DNA of 64,000 nucleotides from Clusia tigrina (Eukaryota > Arthropoda > Insecta > Diptera > Clusiidae): contig OV050030.1 in assembly GCA_920105625.2 (NCBI GenBank), positions 425,138,240 through 425,202,239 on the forward strand, given 5' to 3'. The position numbers and the translations under genes are program-made. The notes under the pieces were generated by a model. That model saw only the letters and a program-made list of their open reading frames with translations. It searched no databases and was not told where the DNA came from. Below, piece by piece: positions 37,661 through 49,370 of this stretch. The stretch's first letter is position 1, and each line of letters begins with the position of its first letter.

Positions 37661-38056
37661 CCTGGCTGGCCTTATTAAGGAAACCAAGTGAAGAGGTCTG
37701 TCGAATAGATACAAAGGACCAGGGCGTTCCGACATGCTCATGGTGGCAAAGGAAGTTCGAAGAAGTTCAACAGGAACGCAAAGAAATTCCTCGACTTCAC
37801 CATCGAGATGGGACAACTAAGCCGCCATCTCCCACCACAGGCGGCAGAGGAAGACTGCGCGTAATGCAGATGTGCGTGCCTACTTCCTTGCGCAGAAGAG
37901 CAATGGAGGAGAACCATTATAGTCCGAGTGCCGGACAACTAGGTATCCGGAAGACTATCACACGCATCTGCAATCGCTACTATTCGCCTGGCCTGACCCG
38001 AGACATCACCCGCTATGTAAGAGTCTGTGCGTCATGTCAGATTCCGACAGTTTGAG
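37660..38056 (+). pseudogene. Ty3/gypsy-type LTR retrotransposon fragment: integrase zinc-binding domain
   Basis: The plus strand reads, across more than one frame, a KFEEVQQERKEIPRL linker and then CVPTSLRRRAMEENHY. After that comes the HHCC integrase zinc finger region: GQLGIRKTITRICNRYYSPG and VRVCASCQ. The first histidine of the finger appears altered (AGQLG where AGHLG is usual). The integrase core, reverse transcriptase and both LTRs are absent. A short dead remnant inside the presumed FLVCR intron. Confidence 0.8.
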
Positions 38057-38199
38057 GATACAATTTACTTGTAAAATTGTAATCTGAACTTTATTTCTGC
38101 TGGTCACCTGTGACTATTCGCCAGCTTTCCCAGCGAAAGCATGGAATCAATGTACATTGCTGCCCATTTTTATTCATATATTATCTTTAGGAGCATAGT

Positions 38200-38755
38200 T
38201 AGGGTAATTTAAATTTTAGACCCGAAAGTTCCTTGAATGGAAAGTGGGCGTGTCCTTTACCTTATATCTTTCATTTTTGAAAATCTTTAATTTTTTAACA
38301 TCTTTCAGATGGCTTTATAATTGGCACATGCTTCTTTGCATCATAATAATCTCTTATATATCTTAAGTTCTGAATATGTTCATAGTGGGCGTGGCAGTAA
38401 ATATATACCGCCCACATTTTGCATAGTGTCTAGTAGGAGCCACATCTATATTACTACCATTTTGTGTCATCCATCAATTGGACCGAAGTTAGTCATTTTA
38501 AAAAAGGAGCCTAAAGTTGCATATATGGGAGGTAGGAGTGATCTTTGCCAAAATCGGCTCATATAGCTGTCGGGTTCTGTATTATAGTCCAGGCTATACT
38601 ATTGCAAAGTTTCATTAAGATATCTCTTATGCTGTAGAGATGAATCGACAAACGGACAAATCAAAACTACTCAGAAAGTGATTCCGATATTTTGGGTCCA
38701 TACCCGTCACGTCTCCTTTACACAAAGTGTAAAAAGGGTATAATAAAAATAAAAA
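38200..38755 (+). repeat. Degenerate interspersed repeat, possibly LTR-element 3' region
   Basis: Contains AGTGGGCGTGGC-type words, GCAAAGTTTCATTAAGATAT, GACAAACGGACAAATC and a terminal AAAAAGGGTATAATAAAAA. These words are common to a class of dipteran interspersed repeats found near retrotransposon 3' ends. Its position just after the gypsy remnant would fit, but no LTR pair was seen. Tentative. Confidence 0.35.
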
Positions 38756-39373
38756 CAAGAAGGAAAAAGGATGGGGTCCTTTACACTGAAAAATATTTCA
38801 CTGATTGCGTTCACTCCGTAAGACTTGAATGAATGATAAATGTGCAAAACCGGTACTGAAAAGTGAAGCATTGCAGAGTATCTCCTACTGAGTTGGAATG
38901 AAAACAGGGCGTTTGAACACCTTCGATGACCTGCCAAGCCAAAAACTTTCCAAATTGAAAACTGATCAATGTACTCGTACTTGTAATAAACACTTCGCTG
39001 AAGGAAATACTAGAGCCGGCCCTTAGAAGGTTCTGTTGAAATAAAAGATGCTGCTGAAAAGTGACAGGAAGTGCCCTGGGGTCTGTCTCGCGGCAATACA
39101 AGTATTAGTTGAGGAGTGACATGCGAGTGTGTTAAACATGATATCATCAATGTTTTGAGGAGAACATTGAAGTATGTTGGGAGGCCAAGGTTCAAATAAG
39201 ACCGTCGAGCCAGCACTGATGATTGAAGTAAGTTGAAGGTGACTATAGTCCTTTAGGAAGATCATCTTCAAATGTGGCATTTCCCATTTTCCATCAATTC
39301 ACAAGCCCAGTTGCTTTGCCTACGCACAATTTGTTAAATTCTTCGACGATGACGACGGACATCTGTCTATTGT
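38756..39373. other. No supported gene
   Basis: Several overlapping minus-strand frames at 38707-39280, none with a recognisable domain or splice context. Confidence 0.4.
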
Positions 39374-39738
39374 TTATCCTTTTTCAAAGCTCACAGCCTT
39401 CACTCCCATGCTGTCGTATAATTCCCCATACTCAGATGCATTGAAGCGGTGAACGGAAACGACGTCGTTTGTTTTATTTTGTTTGCCTCCGTTATTTCCT
39501 GCTGAATTTGTTAGGAATGTTGTTGTTGTTGTGCTTGTTGCTTTATACTTTTTTTTACTGTTTTGTTGCCGAACATTTCCACCGACAGTGATGAATTTGT
39601 AAGAGCGCAGTCGCTCCAACGGCGCCGAAAACTTTTCTAATTTATTGTCGGATTTATGCGAAAACTGGCGCTGCAGTTGCTCCTTGCGGTAGGTAGGCAG
39701 CTGTTTGCTGCGATTCGACAGGAGTGAGCGGAAAACAA
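39374..39738 (-). CDS. Unidentified coding-like exon (hypothetical)
   Basis: A minus-strand frame is open from an upstream stop near 39757 to a stop at 39374, without an initiating ATG near its left end. It includes NRSKQLPTYRKEQLQRQF, then KLEKFSAPLERLRSYKFIT, and later VSVHRFNASEYGELYDSMG. It is basic at the N side, has a Thr run, and ends near-acidic. A pyrimidine-rich tract and CGCAG/CAAACAG acceptor-like strings precede it (about 39700-39735). A GCT/GTGAGC donor-like site lies near the end (about 39400), in phase 0. That makes it look like an internal or terminal exon. It lies on the same strand as the FLVCR gene, inside its presumed large intron. No family recognised; it may be an alternative exon, a nested gene or chance. 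Confidence 0.35.
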
Positions 39739-39758
39739 ATCCAATAGTCGATTTTCAT

Positions 39759-40606
39759 GGCCATACGTGCGCATGTTTGATTACAGCTCAGCACATTGCA
39801 GCACGTCCGTCCATGCAAGCGTTGCTGCAGCTGAAATCATGCATGGTGGAATCTCGAAGAGATTTATGTGGGAGTTAAGTAACAATATGCAGCACAGTAT
39901 TGGGGCTGAGCTGGTTCCAAGATGGCAATTGAGATGAGTGGGTGGGAAAAAAGTGAAGAAAGGTAATAATGATGACTCCGCTTAGATTAGGACTATGCAG
40001 AGCTCAATTGAGTGTGGAATTCAAAACGCGAAATTCGAAGGAAATCCTGTGTTCCTAGGACAAATATCTGAGCTGAAGAGAGTAGATTAGGCACCCTTAC
40101 AGTCAGGAATGTCGATTGTGGTACAAACAGACTCCTGAGCATTTTGTATTTAGGATAAAGTTGAGCAGGATTTCACTTTTGTTTCACTAGCACCGCTAAA
40201 CTTCCAAATCACCCAAAAATCCTGTTGCAGATCGTAGTATAATCATCGTAAGGATGCGATTGAAGTACAATTTATTAGAAACAGAAGTGTGGACATCAAA
40301 TACAGTTTCACTTCAATACTGGGAAACACGCGCTCCGGAAACTGAATTCTGGCATAGAGCCTTTAAATAATGTTGATTTTCAAGGCGATTAGGAGCTCAA
40401 TATGCAACCTGCATAAACTCTTCTGGAGTCGACAATATTTCTATGGAGTGAAGCTTGACACTTGATCTCGCCTGATGCGAAGGGCCTATTGTCATGAAGG
40501 TCCTGTCCCTAGTCTTCTTTCAGGCATGTTTATAATTAGTTTCTTCCAGAATTTCCACAGAAGTTCATAAGTACCAAATTATGCAGAGATTTGGCAAAGC
40601 TGATGA
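39759..40606. other. No supported gene
   Basis: Ordinary spacer; no open frame or repeat of note. Confidence 0.4.
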
Positions 40607-41915
40607 AGGTTAGGTTTTCCTGGCAGCCAGTCTATAGACCAAGTCACTCAGACCACTATGGGTCCATTGCTATACCATTGCGTAACACTGCATCTCTACC
40701 TCACTCGTGAAACCATTTTGAAGCCCTAATAAAGCGCGGGATTTGTTTGACCTTCGCGCCGGATACTTCCGTAAGAGAGCTGAAAGCGTATTTGCCTAAA
40801 GAGCCCACTCTGCTTCTAGCTAGAGCAGGGCACGTACAGAAGAAAAGTTCCAAAATCTCCTCCTCCTCATCTCCACAGCTTCTGCAGTATTCATGAGAGA
40901 ATACTCCCAGCTTGAGAGCTTGCCTGCCGAATCGCCAATGACCAGTTATACAAGCCACTATCTTAGATATGTCTTCTCTTTACAGGGCAAGCAAGTCTCT
41001 AGATTTCCTCCTATTATGCTTGACTATCAAGTTCCGGCCACATTAACTAAGTCGTTAAGCAAGTGCCCCAGATCTATTGGCCTTATGCAAGACGCTATCC
41101 TTCAGCATTATTTTGTAGGTGGCAATTGGTATTCCAACCTCGCATCTGTCCGTACTCAGAAGAAGTCTGGTACCCCGTCTATCTAGTTCATCAGCCCACC
41201 AGTTCCCTTCAATATCCCTATGTCCCGGAACTCATAGTAGGCGTACCCTGAAAACGGTGCTGGTATCATTTAGGGCTGCCAAGCAGTCCTGGGCAACCTT
41301 TGGTTTCAATGCCACCGAGTTCATTGACTTGATGGCTATCCGAGTAGATATTTATTATGGTTTTTGTTACGGCGTGTCTAGTTAAGTAGACGGCTAACCT
41401 CCTTTATGGCTAGGACCTTTGCTTGATAAACACTGCAATGGTCGGGCAGACGGAACGAAAGTTCCAGTCCCAGTTCTTTTGAGAAAACTCCAAAGCCTAC
41501 TCCATCGTTAAACTTGGATCCGTCGGTGTAGAAATTTAGTTCCCCCCTTCTCCATGTCATGGGTGTTTGCCACTCCTTTCTAGACGGAATATGTGTCTTG
41601 AGTGCCTATCAAAGTTGAGATAGAGTGGCCAATGTGTTGGATACAACTACTCCAAGTATGCGCGATAGGCGAGTGGCAAGTCTGCCGATCATTCCATAAC
41701 GCCGTGCATTTCAGCCTTAGTGCTGATGCGGCGGCCACTTCTTTCCCTACCAGGTCTAGTGTAGATAGGTTGAGCATCACTTCTAATGTTTTAGTTGGTT
41801 TGGTCCTTAAAGCACCAGAAATGCACAGAAAAGCTGAAAAGCGGATGAAACACTCATTATTGTTCAATGATGCAGTGCCAATCTCCTGAAGATCGTACAA
41901 AATGAAATGTTGCAT
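40607..41915 (-). pseudogene. Non-LTR retrotransposon 3' half, heavily decayed
   Basis: Read on the minus strand from 41915. First comes a connection domain (ALRTKPTKTLEVMLNLSTLD). The RNase H start follows (ELNFYTDGSKFNDGVGFGVF, then DHCSVYQAKVLAIKE). After stops and frame changes come VPGHRDIEGNWWADELDRRG, ITGHWRFGRQALKLG, and a CCHC-type motif with its histidine lost (CRSCGDEEEEILELFFCTC). The C-terminus is IPRFIRASKWFHE. The 3' end at about 40607 is AACCTAACCTT. No clean target duplication found. Confidence 0.85.
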
Positions 41916-42709
41916 TTAATTCCCACAGTGATCGAAGCTTCGAGTTCTTCATTTCATGAATTGCCAATAAATTGGTTTCAAGTGTCTGCTGACAACTCGC
42001 ACATTTATATAAAAGTGCTAAATGAGGCCCTCTTATCAGCCCATAAATCAATGGGAGTGGGGTACGCATTAAATGGAACTATAATTTTTAAACCCCCTCC
42101 CCCAATATAAATTAACAGTGAAGAGCCCATGGGGGACGTAAGCAGTGCTTTGGACTTGAAAATAAGTGAATCAGCAATCAGCAATCATCCGGACATTGAG
42201 GGCTGGCAAAACTAATGCAAAATAAAATTTACTTAAGCAAATTCAAGCATGGAAATGCTTTCAACGTAGGGGCGAGAGTAGCAACAACACAAAAAAAATC
42301 CAAAATTGAATGTCAGGATCCAACAATGCAGCCGATGCAGCCTGCGATTCTGCTGCCTGCCACTTTGCATTATTTGCCAGTTAATAATATCTGCAATGTA
42401 ATGATACACCCAACCCAAAATATATGTTATAATGATGGAAAAATTCAGTGACCAAAAGGACTGCATATTTAAAGCCCTTCAAAGTAAGGATTCAGTGTCA
42501 CAATATACAAGGGAGTATATTCAAATGGAATATACAGAAATTATGCATTGTACTCGTACGTTTCTTTAACGCTGAAGGAACACATATTTCAGGATATTTC
42601 TAATTCCTATAAATATGCACTCAATTCAAAGTTGATTCAGTGGAGTTCTTGATACAAATTTTTATCCTGTCTCATCGCTGGGTAATCCCAGGAAGCAGGC
42701 TATTCGGTA
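41916..42709. other. No supported gene
   Basis: Short open frames on both strands without recognisable content. Confidence 0.4.
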
Positions 42710-42945
42710 TATAAAAAAGTATATTATTATTATTATTATATCTTACACCATAATTAATTATGAGTGCAAGGGTGTTGGGGGAATGAGTACCAGCTACAGA
42801 GGCTTTCGACTCGAAGAGAAAAGGATTTTGTAGAAAGAAGCATTTTGACGACCAAGCCCGTGGCAGGAATTGAACCTGTGACCCTCGGGGTGTGAGTCTA
42901 GCATACTTACCACTAAACCACAGAGGGCGGCTATAAATAAGTATA
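42710..42945 (-). mobile_element. tRNA-derived SINE, complete, with 14-bp target duplication
   Basis: SINE body 42724-42931 (208 bp), minus strand. Flanks are TATAAAAAAGTATA (42710-42723) and TATAAATAAGTATA (42932-42945), 13 of 14 identical. The head has an A box (TGGTTTAGTGG) and a well-formed B box (GGTTCAATTCC) with a four-pair T stem. The hairpin TTCGAGTCGAA and TAA tail match the 20.8-kb copy. It is among the best preserved copies. Confidence 0.93.
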
Positions 42946-44155
42946 GTTTCAAGTGATTCCTCAACAATCTTACGACAGATCAATAGAAATTGGCTTCAGA
43001 AATATTCAGTCATTACAACTCAAAAGCGAGGTCAGTGCTCCTCTTTGGTTAGGCTCCTTCCTTCATTTCATAGGTTTATATTCTATCGATGGCGTGGCAA
43101 TCATAATCGATTGTCTTTCCACTGAGTAGAATGACAACTTTCAGGCCAAGTTTCAAAAGGTATGTCAAGGATCCCTAAACAGTCGATGTTTTCTTACAAA
43201 AACAGATGCTGGAGATTCTTTCCTTGAGGCTCTTTCTGTAAGCCGAGACTTTATTAATGATTATTCCATCCTTGTTAATATTTTTGCTGTTTGATTCGTC
43301 AGACGGAAATTGCTAATTAAAAATGGGATGTCTTCAAAGACAACGTTGCTCGTAGTTCCTGGACTGCTTGTCATGAATTCATTGGCATCTTCTCTTTCTT
43401 GTCTGTCTGTTATTGACTGTATTTTATTGACAGTCATGATTCGCCTGAATCTTTCCGTGGACTAGGCCAGGTAACTGAAAGATGCTTGGATAAGAAAAAT
43501 CCTCGTACATTGTGCCTCGTTTTTCAAGACCTCTGACGATTTGGGTTCAACAAATAAGGGCTCTCAAGTGATCTTCATTGAAATTGTATATTGAAATTAT
43601 GGTGTCCCCTTTTTCGCAGCGGTATAGCTTCGTTACACATGCATTACAGCAGCCTTTATGTGTCTATGCCCTTAGAAAACTACAGCTAGCAGTACAAAAT
43701 TGTCCAGCGAATGCTTCCTAGACTAAATTTATGTCTTCCACCAACACCAAACCGTGAATAAACAAAACTTCACGCAGACAGTGAATAACTGAATAAATGA
43801 ATAATACATATGCAAACAAAATCTGTTCATCGAGCCAATGAATTGTTCCTTAATACGGAGGAGCATCAATGCAGATCGTTGTATGAACGTGGTTCATTGA
43901 GTTTGCGAACAATAACTTTTTAGTGTGTAAATCCAGGCTGCTGTCGAGTAACTGCATATTTAAAGCTCTTTACATAATACCGGACATTATTGCGCACGGA
44001 CTGCTTGGGTTGTCCTTGCCGAGTCCTTTCCGTTTCCCGTTCAGATTCCTTTGTATTTCGTCTCTGTATTAGTTTCGTGTGCACGGTTCAATTGCTAACA
44101 AAGCGTGCCGTAATCATATTGATTTTACAGTTTAGTCTTAAGCACGGATGAAGGA
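42946..44155. other. No supported gene
   Basis: No open frame above background. Fragments around 43200-43750 look vaguely retrotransposon-like, but I could not read a domain. Confidence 0.35.
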
Positions 44156-44310
44156 GAGTTAAAGGGGACAGGGGAGAGTTAAAGGGGACAGGGGAGAGTT
44201 AAAGGGGACAGGGGAGAGTTAAAGGGGACAGGGGAGAGTTAAAGGGGACAGAGGAGAGTTAAAGGGGACAGGGGAGAGTTAAAAGGGACAGAGGAGAGTT
44301 AAAGGGGGTT
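44156..44310. repeat. 20-bp G/A-rich tandem array
   Basis: Seven to eight near-perfect copies of GGGGAGAGTTAAAGGGGACA, with single-base variants (GAGG for GGGG). Strong purine bias on the plus strand. Confidence 0.95.
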
Positions 44311-47300
44311 AAAGGTACAGCCGTAGGCAGAGAGTGATGAGCTGATAAATGTTAAAAACGGGACACAATTCGCATTGCTTTGTGCAATGTATGCCTGATT
44401 AAAGCGTACTTGTGCAGCTTGTACTGCATTGATGGACGCTTTTAAGAGTTTAGGAGAGACTCAGTTGAACTTAATTAAATTTAAATATAATAATATTCAA
44501 TTTGCCAAGCAAAGAGGTGCACAATGTGCAATTTGCCAGATGCATTTAGAAAATTTGCATACTATTTGCTCAATGCAAGTGCACAAATCCAATTGAGAAT
44601 GCACTTGACAGCCAGCTAAGGACACGTAATAATGTTTCAAAGCGGCAAAGGTCAAGTGCGAACTGCCAGCAGAATGTTAAAGCGCTGAACACATTTCAAT
44701 ACGACTAAAAATAGAGAAAATTGTCACAGCATTTGCATAAATGGGTGAACTTGTATTAGGAAAAAAGGATGCAATGAAATGAATTGAAATGAAATGAAAA
44801 AAGGCGGTTTTCTAATTGTGCAGCGAATGAAATTAAAACCAAACGAGTGGAGCATGTAAGGCGGAGATGATTTTCGCCCACAGGCAGACAAGGTCACACA
44901 TGCATAAACACAGAAACACACCCCCATCCCCACATACCCGCATATATCCATAACCATACCAAAGGAACCTAACGCAGCCTTCACAAATCAGTCAGTTGCA
45001 GATCGCTTGTAATGCCACAAATAAATGCACTTGCCTGCTTTAAGGTCCTGCGGGGAGGCGGTGCGGATGCATCTACTAAAAACATGTTTAATTTCCCCCA
45101 ACTCGTACGAACATGGCATTAGTTTTGTGTTCGGGTCTAAGAAGGGCGGCTTGCGAGGGTGTCACAGGCAAAAGTCAGCAATGCCAAGTGCGAGACACTT
45201 GCTTGCGACTTTTTACTGCCAATTCAGCAAAGGCTCTGGTGCGAGCGCCTCTTTCAAGTACAATGATGAAATGCAAATTTCACATACTTAAAAGAGGCGT
45301 CACTGAAGCAGTTCCTCTCCACCAAGAGGCTCACACACATTTTCAATTTGTGCGCAATTTACGCTCAAAATGTGTGTGAGGGGGAAATGCGTCAAAACAA
45401 TCAACATAAAAAAGCGTTGCATTTGTGAAGGCCGAGAAAAATCGCCAACAATTTATTTGCATAAATTTATTGTCGGCAATTTTATTACACTTTTGTGCAC
45501 ACAGCGTGGTGGGCACAAAAATCCTGTGACCAGTGCGTAGATGAGGGCCATAAAAGGCGAAGTCCTCAATGTGCCTAGCGCCAGAGGTCAGGTGCCTTAT
45601 GTGAGGGCGTGGCGTGAATTATTATGTGCTCATGTGGAGGGAAATTTTTTTGCTGTCACTATTTTTTTTTTTGCAAATTTTCAATTAAAAGGAATTTTTT
45701 GTCCTCGCCGCGCCGCTGCTGCATTCGTTGTTCTAAGGACACATCAATTAAAAAACATTTTCAGCGGTTTGTGTTCTAACGAGCTTTATGTTTGTTTTGA
45801 AACTGTTGCGGGAGCGGGACTGATGAGCACATAAATTGCTCAGGATGAGGAGTGGAAGTACGTCGAGTGCGCCTTCTGACGGGTGGCCAAGCTTATTGCC
45901 TGCTCTAAGCTGAGCACGGCCATTGAAAATGCGCTAATAAATAAATCACAACATTCTATCCAGCATTGTAGCAATTTTTAATGGTTTGAAAACATACTCG
46001 TGCTACGTCAATGCCAGCGCTGGCGGAGGCACAGGAAAGTCCTGAGACAGTGCGCCGCGCTTGTTGCCAGTCGCCCTGCAAGCCGTAAGCCTAAGAAATG
46101 TGTGACAGGCACAGAAACACACATTCAAAAGTACATAAATATACACACTTACACACTTTCATCCACAAATACACACACACTCACACAACACACACAGCAC
46201 ATACTAACACACGCACACACTCACACACGCACAATAGAACGTAACCTTTCTTATTTGCCCTACACTTGAAAGCATTTTTGTAAATATGCAAAACCCTCAG
46301 CAGGGAATTTTTGTTTTCTCGCTCGCTGGCTGCAGAATACGCCCGTCAGACACAAAAGCAGTGGGCATGGCAGCCTGCAACACTACACTAATACACTCTC
46401 AAGAATACATGATGACGGCTCCCGCCTCAGTTTTCCTCTGCCGACACACATCGCGCATATTTGCATAGTGTCAAAAATCATAAAAATGATGACGATGTTG
46501 CCGAGCAGGAAGGACATGTGTGCTCGTTGTCAGCGTGTGTGTGCATGTGTGCGTGCGTGGGTATGTACGTCGGTCTCTTTGCACGTATGCAGGCATGTTC
46601 TTCCATTCAAATGGTTTTATGTAGCGGAAAATTTGTTGAATAGGTTATTTTTAGTTCGCATTTTTTAACCTGAGTGGTTACTTTGCATTCGTTTACTTTG
46701 CTGCTTCTGCAGATTAAGCGCAAATGCCTGAAATGATTTAATAAATTATTACAACTGCACTCGCCCAGCAAGCGAAGAATGCTCCTCCTCACACATTCTC
46801 GCATACGCACGCATCGCACACGCAGTTGAAGGTTACGCAAATTGGGTGGGTTTAGTGGAATAAATCAGGCAGGGCGTATGAGTGACATGCAAGTGCAGCA
46901 AGTCGCAGGCAAGAGTTTGTGAGCAGAAATGCTACAATGGCGAAAAATGAGCAAGTCAAGCATTTCACAATAAGAGATTTTAAAAGAAAGATTATAAGAA
47001 AATAAACCACAATTTGCACAATTTTCAGTAAACGCAATTCAAGCAGATGAGTTTTGAAGCTTGTTAGAATAGAGCAAACGCAGCAACATCATCAAAATTG
47101 ATCCTTAAACTTTGAGTTCTGTTACTCGTGGTTTTTTCACATGCTGTAAGATTCCTACTTTAAGTTTTAATTGGTTAAAGTTGGATGTTTTGTTGCCTAG
47201 TTAGATTTTTAACCAGCTGACATAGGGTTAAACTGACTACGGGAGTCCTGAGATGACTTAACAAGCCATTCTCCTACACATAAGTAGGCGTGTGAGCTAA

Positions 47301-47943
47301 ATCAAGGCCTATATGGGCACCACAAAATGTAAAACTAAAATTTATGTTTGTAGGCATAAATTTGCTCAAGCAAATACACAGGCATTTGTTCAAACAAATA
47401 CACAAATGTGGGCATGGTGGTTAAAATGTTAAAGCCCACAATTATCCCTTAACATAATCTCGTTTAGTGCCATTAGAACAACTTTTGGTATTGATAAATA
47501 ATGTATCGTTATTCATAGACTTCTGCCACATCTTGCGCGATCCTGGCCCTGTAGCAATCATCACCTTTGATAGTTAGATAGAAGTGGGATCGGTCTAAGA
47601 GCTGTTGAAGAACGAGGTCTCCAAGCACTCAGGCATTGATGCCCATTGCACTGAAAGCCTCCTTAGTACATAAAAGAAACTTTAATACTAGAATAAATAG
47701 CAATTTCCATGCTAATTCTAGACACCACACATAACTGCATTTCGTGTGTGAAGAGTGCAAGTTCAGTTGCCCCTGAAAATTCCCAAAGGACTCACAAGTG
47801 CTTGCTATGCTCATCAATGCTTCATTGGCTTTGCTCAGCATTTTACTAATACACTCAAATATTGAAATTTGGCAGATGTTGTGACTATCCTGGCGATTCT
47901 ATATATTCTTTAGCAACCGCAAAGATTGTTATTTCAGGTCACA
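44311..47943. other. No supported gene; CA-repeat cluster
   Basis: About 3.6 kb of spacer. A CA-rich microsatellite cluster lies at about 46140-46232, with smaller TG runs at 46530-46560. A 26-codon frame at 46010 and a 97-codon frame at 45541 lack supporting evidence. Confidence 0.4.
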
Positions 47944-48114
47944 CTCACCTGCAACTTATGTTAGGTTAGGTTGGGAAGGCGTGTGCGGCCGCACTTCCAC
48001 TCGGAGGCATCTATGTCCATTGTGACTGCCTTCAAATATGCCAGGAGGAGGCATACTCGTCCTTACCCTTGATTTCCATAAACATTGGAAGTACCATCCC
48101 TCACCTGCAACTTA
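47944..48114 (-). mobile_element. Short non-LTR 3' fragment with 15-bp target duplication
   Basis: The insert 47959-48099 (141 bp) is flanked by identical CTCACCTGCAACTTA (47944-47958 and 48100-48114). Its minus strand matches the last 170 or so bp of the element at 19728-21574 almost base for base: GATGGTACTTC, GGTAAGGACGAGT, GAAGGCAGTCACAATGG, and the CGCACACGCCTTC...CCTAACCTAAC end. The main difference is a short deletion. A recent, extremely 5'-truncated insertion of the same family. Confidence 0.95.
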
Positions 48115-49370
48115 CTCTGATCCTAGCGTGGTGGCTTGCAAGTAACACTTCTTGAGTAATTACATTGCATTAAAGGAGCTCTTTCCACAGATACTCTTAC
48201 TGCACAATCAGCCAGGATTTCACAAGCAATTTCTTGTAAGTTTCCTGAGGATATGCGGTATAAATATCCAATTGCCTTTTATCGTCTGCTTTTAGAGTGC
48301 TCGTCTTCTATTTTCTCCTCTCCTTTCAATGAAAGCAGAAATATTCCACAAGGCACCTCAAACGCAGCAAGCCAACAAAAGGTCCTGGCATTCAATTAAA
48401 TTGATTCGAATGCAATTCGAAAGTCATTTTCCAACCATTCGTTTGCTTAATCAACCAGCAGCCAGCGACGCTGCTGCTGACTTATGCGAAACGTGTCAAT
48501 TGTGACGCCTCGGCAAATATTGGCCAAGTACGTTTCAATACGCAGCGGACCGGAGCACTTCAGCAAATAAATTGACTCTGAGCAGTAAATTGAAAATTTC
48601 GCACAGAGCACTCGTTCACTGCCTGGGAGGGGGTAGGGTGGGTTAGATGCAGCATGACAAGTGGCGTTTGTGATATATATTTCAGTGCAAGGATTCGCGT
48701 TAAAAATTCACAAGAAATGCACATTTTAAAAAAATGTAAAGTGGAAGAAAATTCTCTGATTGAATTTGAATTTAATATTTTTAAAAACCAAAACACATTC
48801 CCATGCGCTCCACTGCCTCTGCGGGGCCATCCTTCGTCCTTTGCTGCCGTATCTGCGTGTACTCGTACATCAGCAACCCACACCGTGCTTGTCAAGTCGT
48901 TGCACACATTGTCATGGGGATTTCTTTGACTGACAACGGGCTTCCCTGCATTTTCGTGTTTGCCGTCAGCACGAATGGACCTAAATAATGACGGCATGAA
49001 TGCTCACTGGTGGGCAATGGATTAGAAACGTTTAAGATACGAGACTGGAAATGCTAAATTTTTCGCTCCTTTCAAATTTGTATGCTGTGGAAGGATGGCG
49101 CGGCAGTCGACCTCTTGTGCCATGTCAACAATGGACATGGTTCTGGGGCAACCGCATCAAGCAGCTGACTACAGATTTATTGAAATTGACATGCCTCTTA
49201 AGTGAGCTTAGCTTAGAAGGGCAGTTAGGTTGGTGGAACGCTGAACCGAGGATTATCGTGCGGTAGTGGGAAAATTGGGTATTACAGAAATGAAGGGCTA
49301 TTAAATAAATGCACAGAGAGATATTGTTGGAACCTTCATGGAGGATATGTTTTGTGTTAGTTCTGCTTAT
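48115..49370. other. No supported gene
   Basis: A 145-codon minus-strand frame (48560-48997) has no family similarity or splice context; otherwise spacer. Confidence 0.4.

Noticed and set aside
45541..46090. Plus-strand frames at 45541-45834 and a 26-codon frame near 46010 followed by a GTAAGC string
   Set aside because: Too short and featureless; a donor-like string alone is not enough to call an exon.
48560..48997. 145-codon minus-strand frame as a gene
   Set aside because: No recognisable family, no splice or start context, and an overlapping plus frame is equally open.
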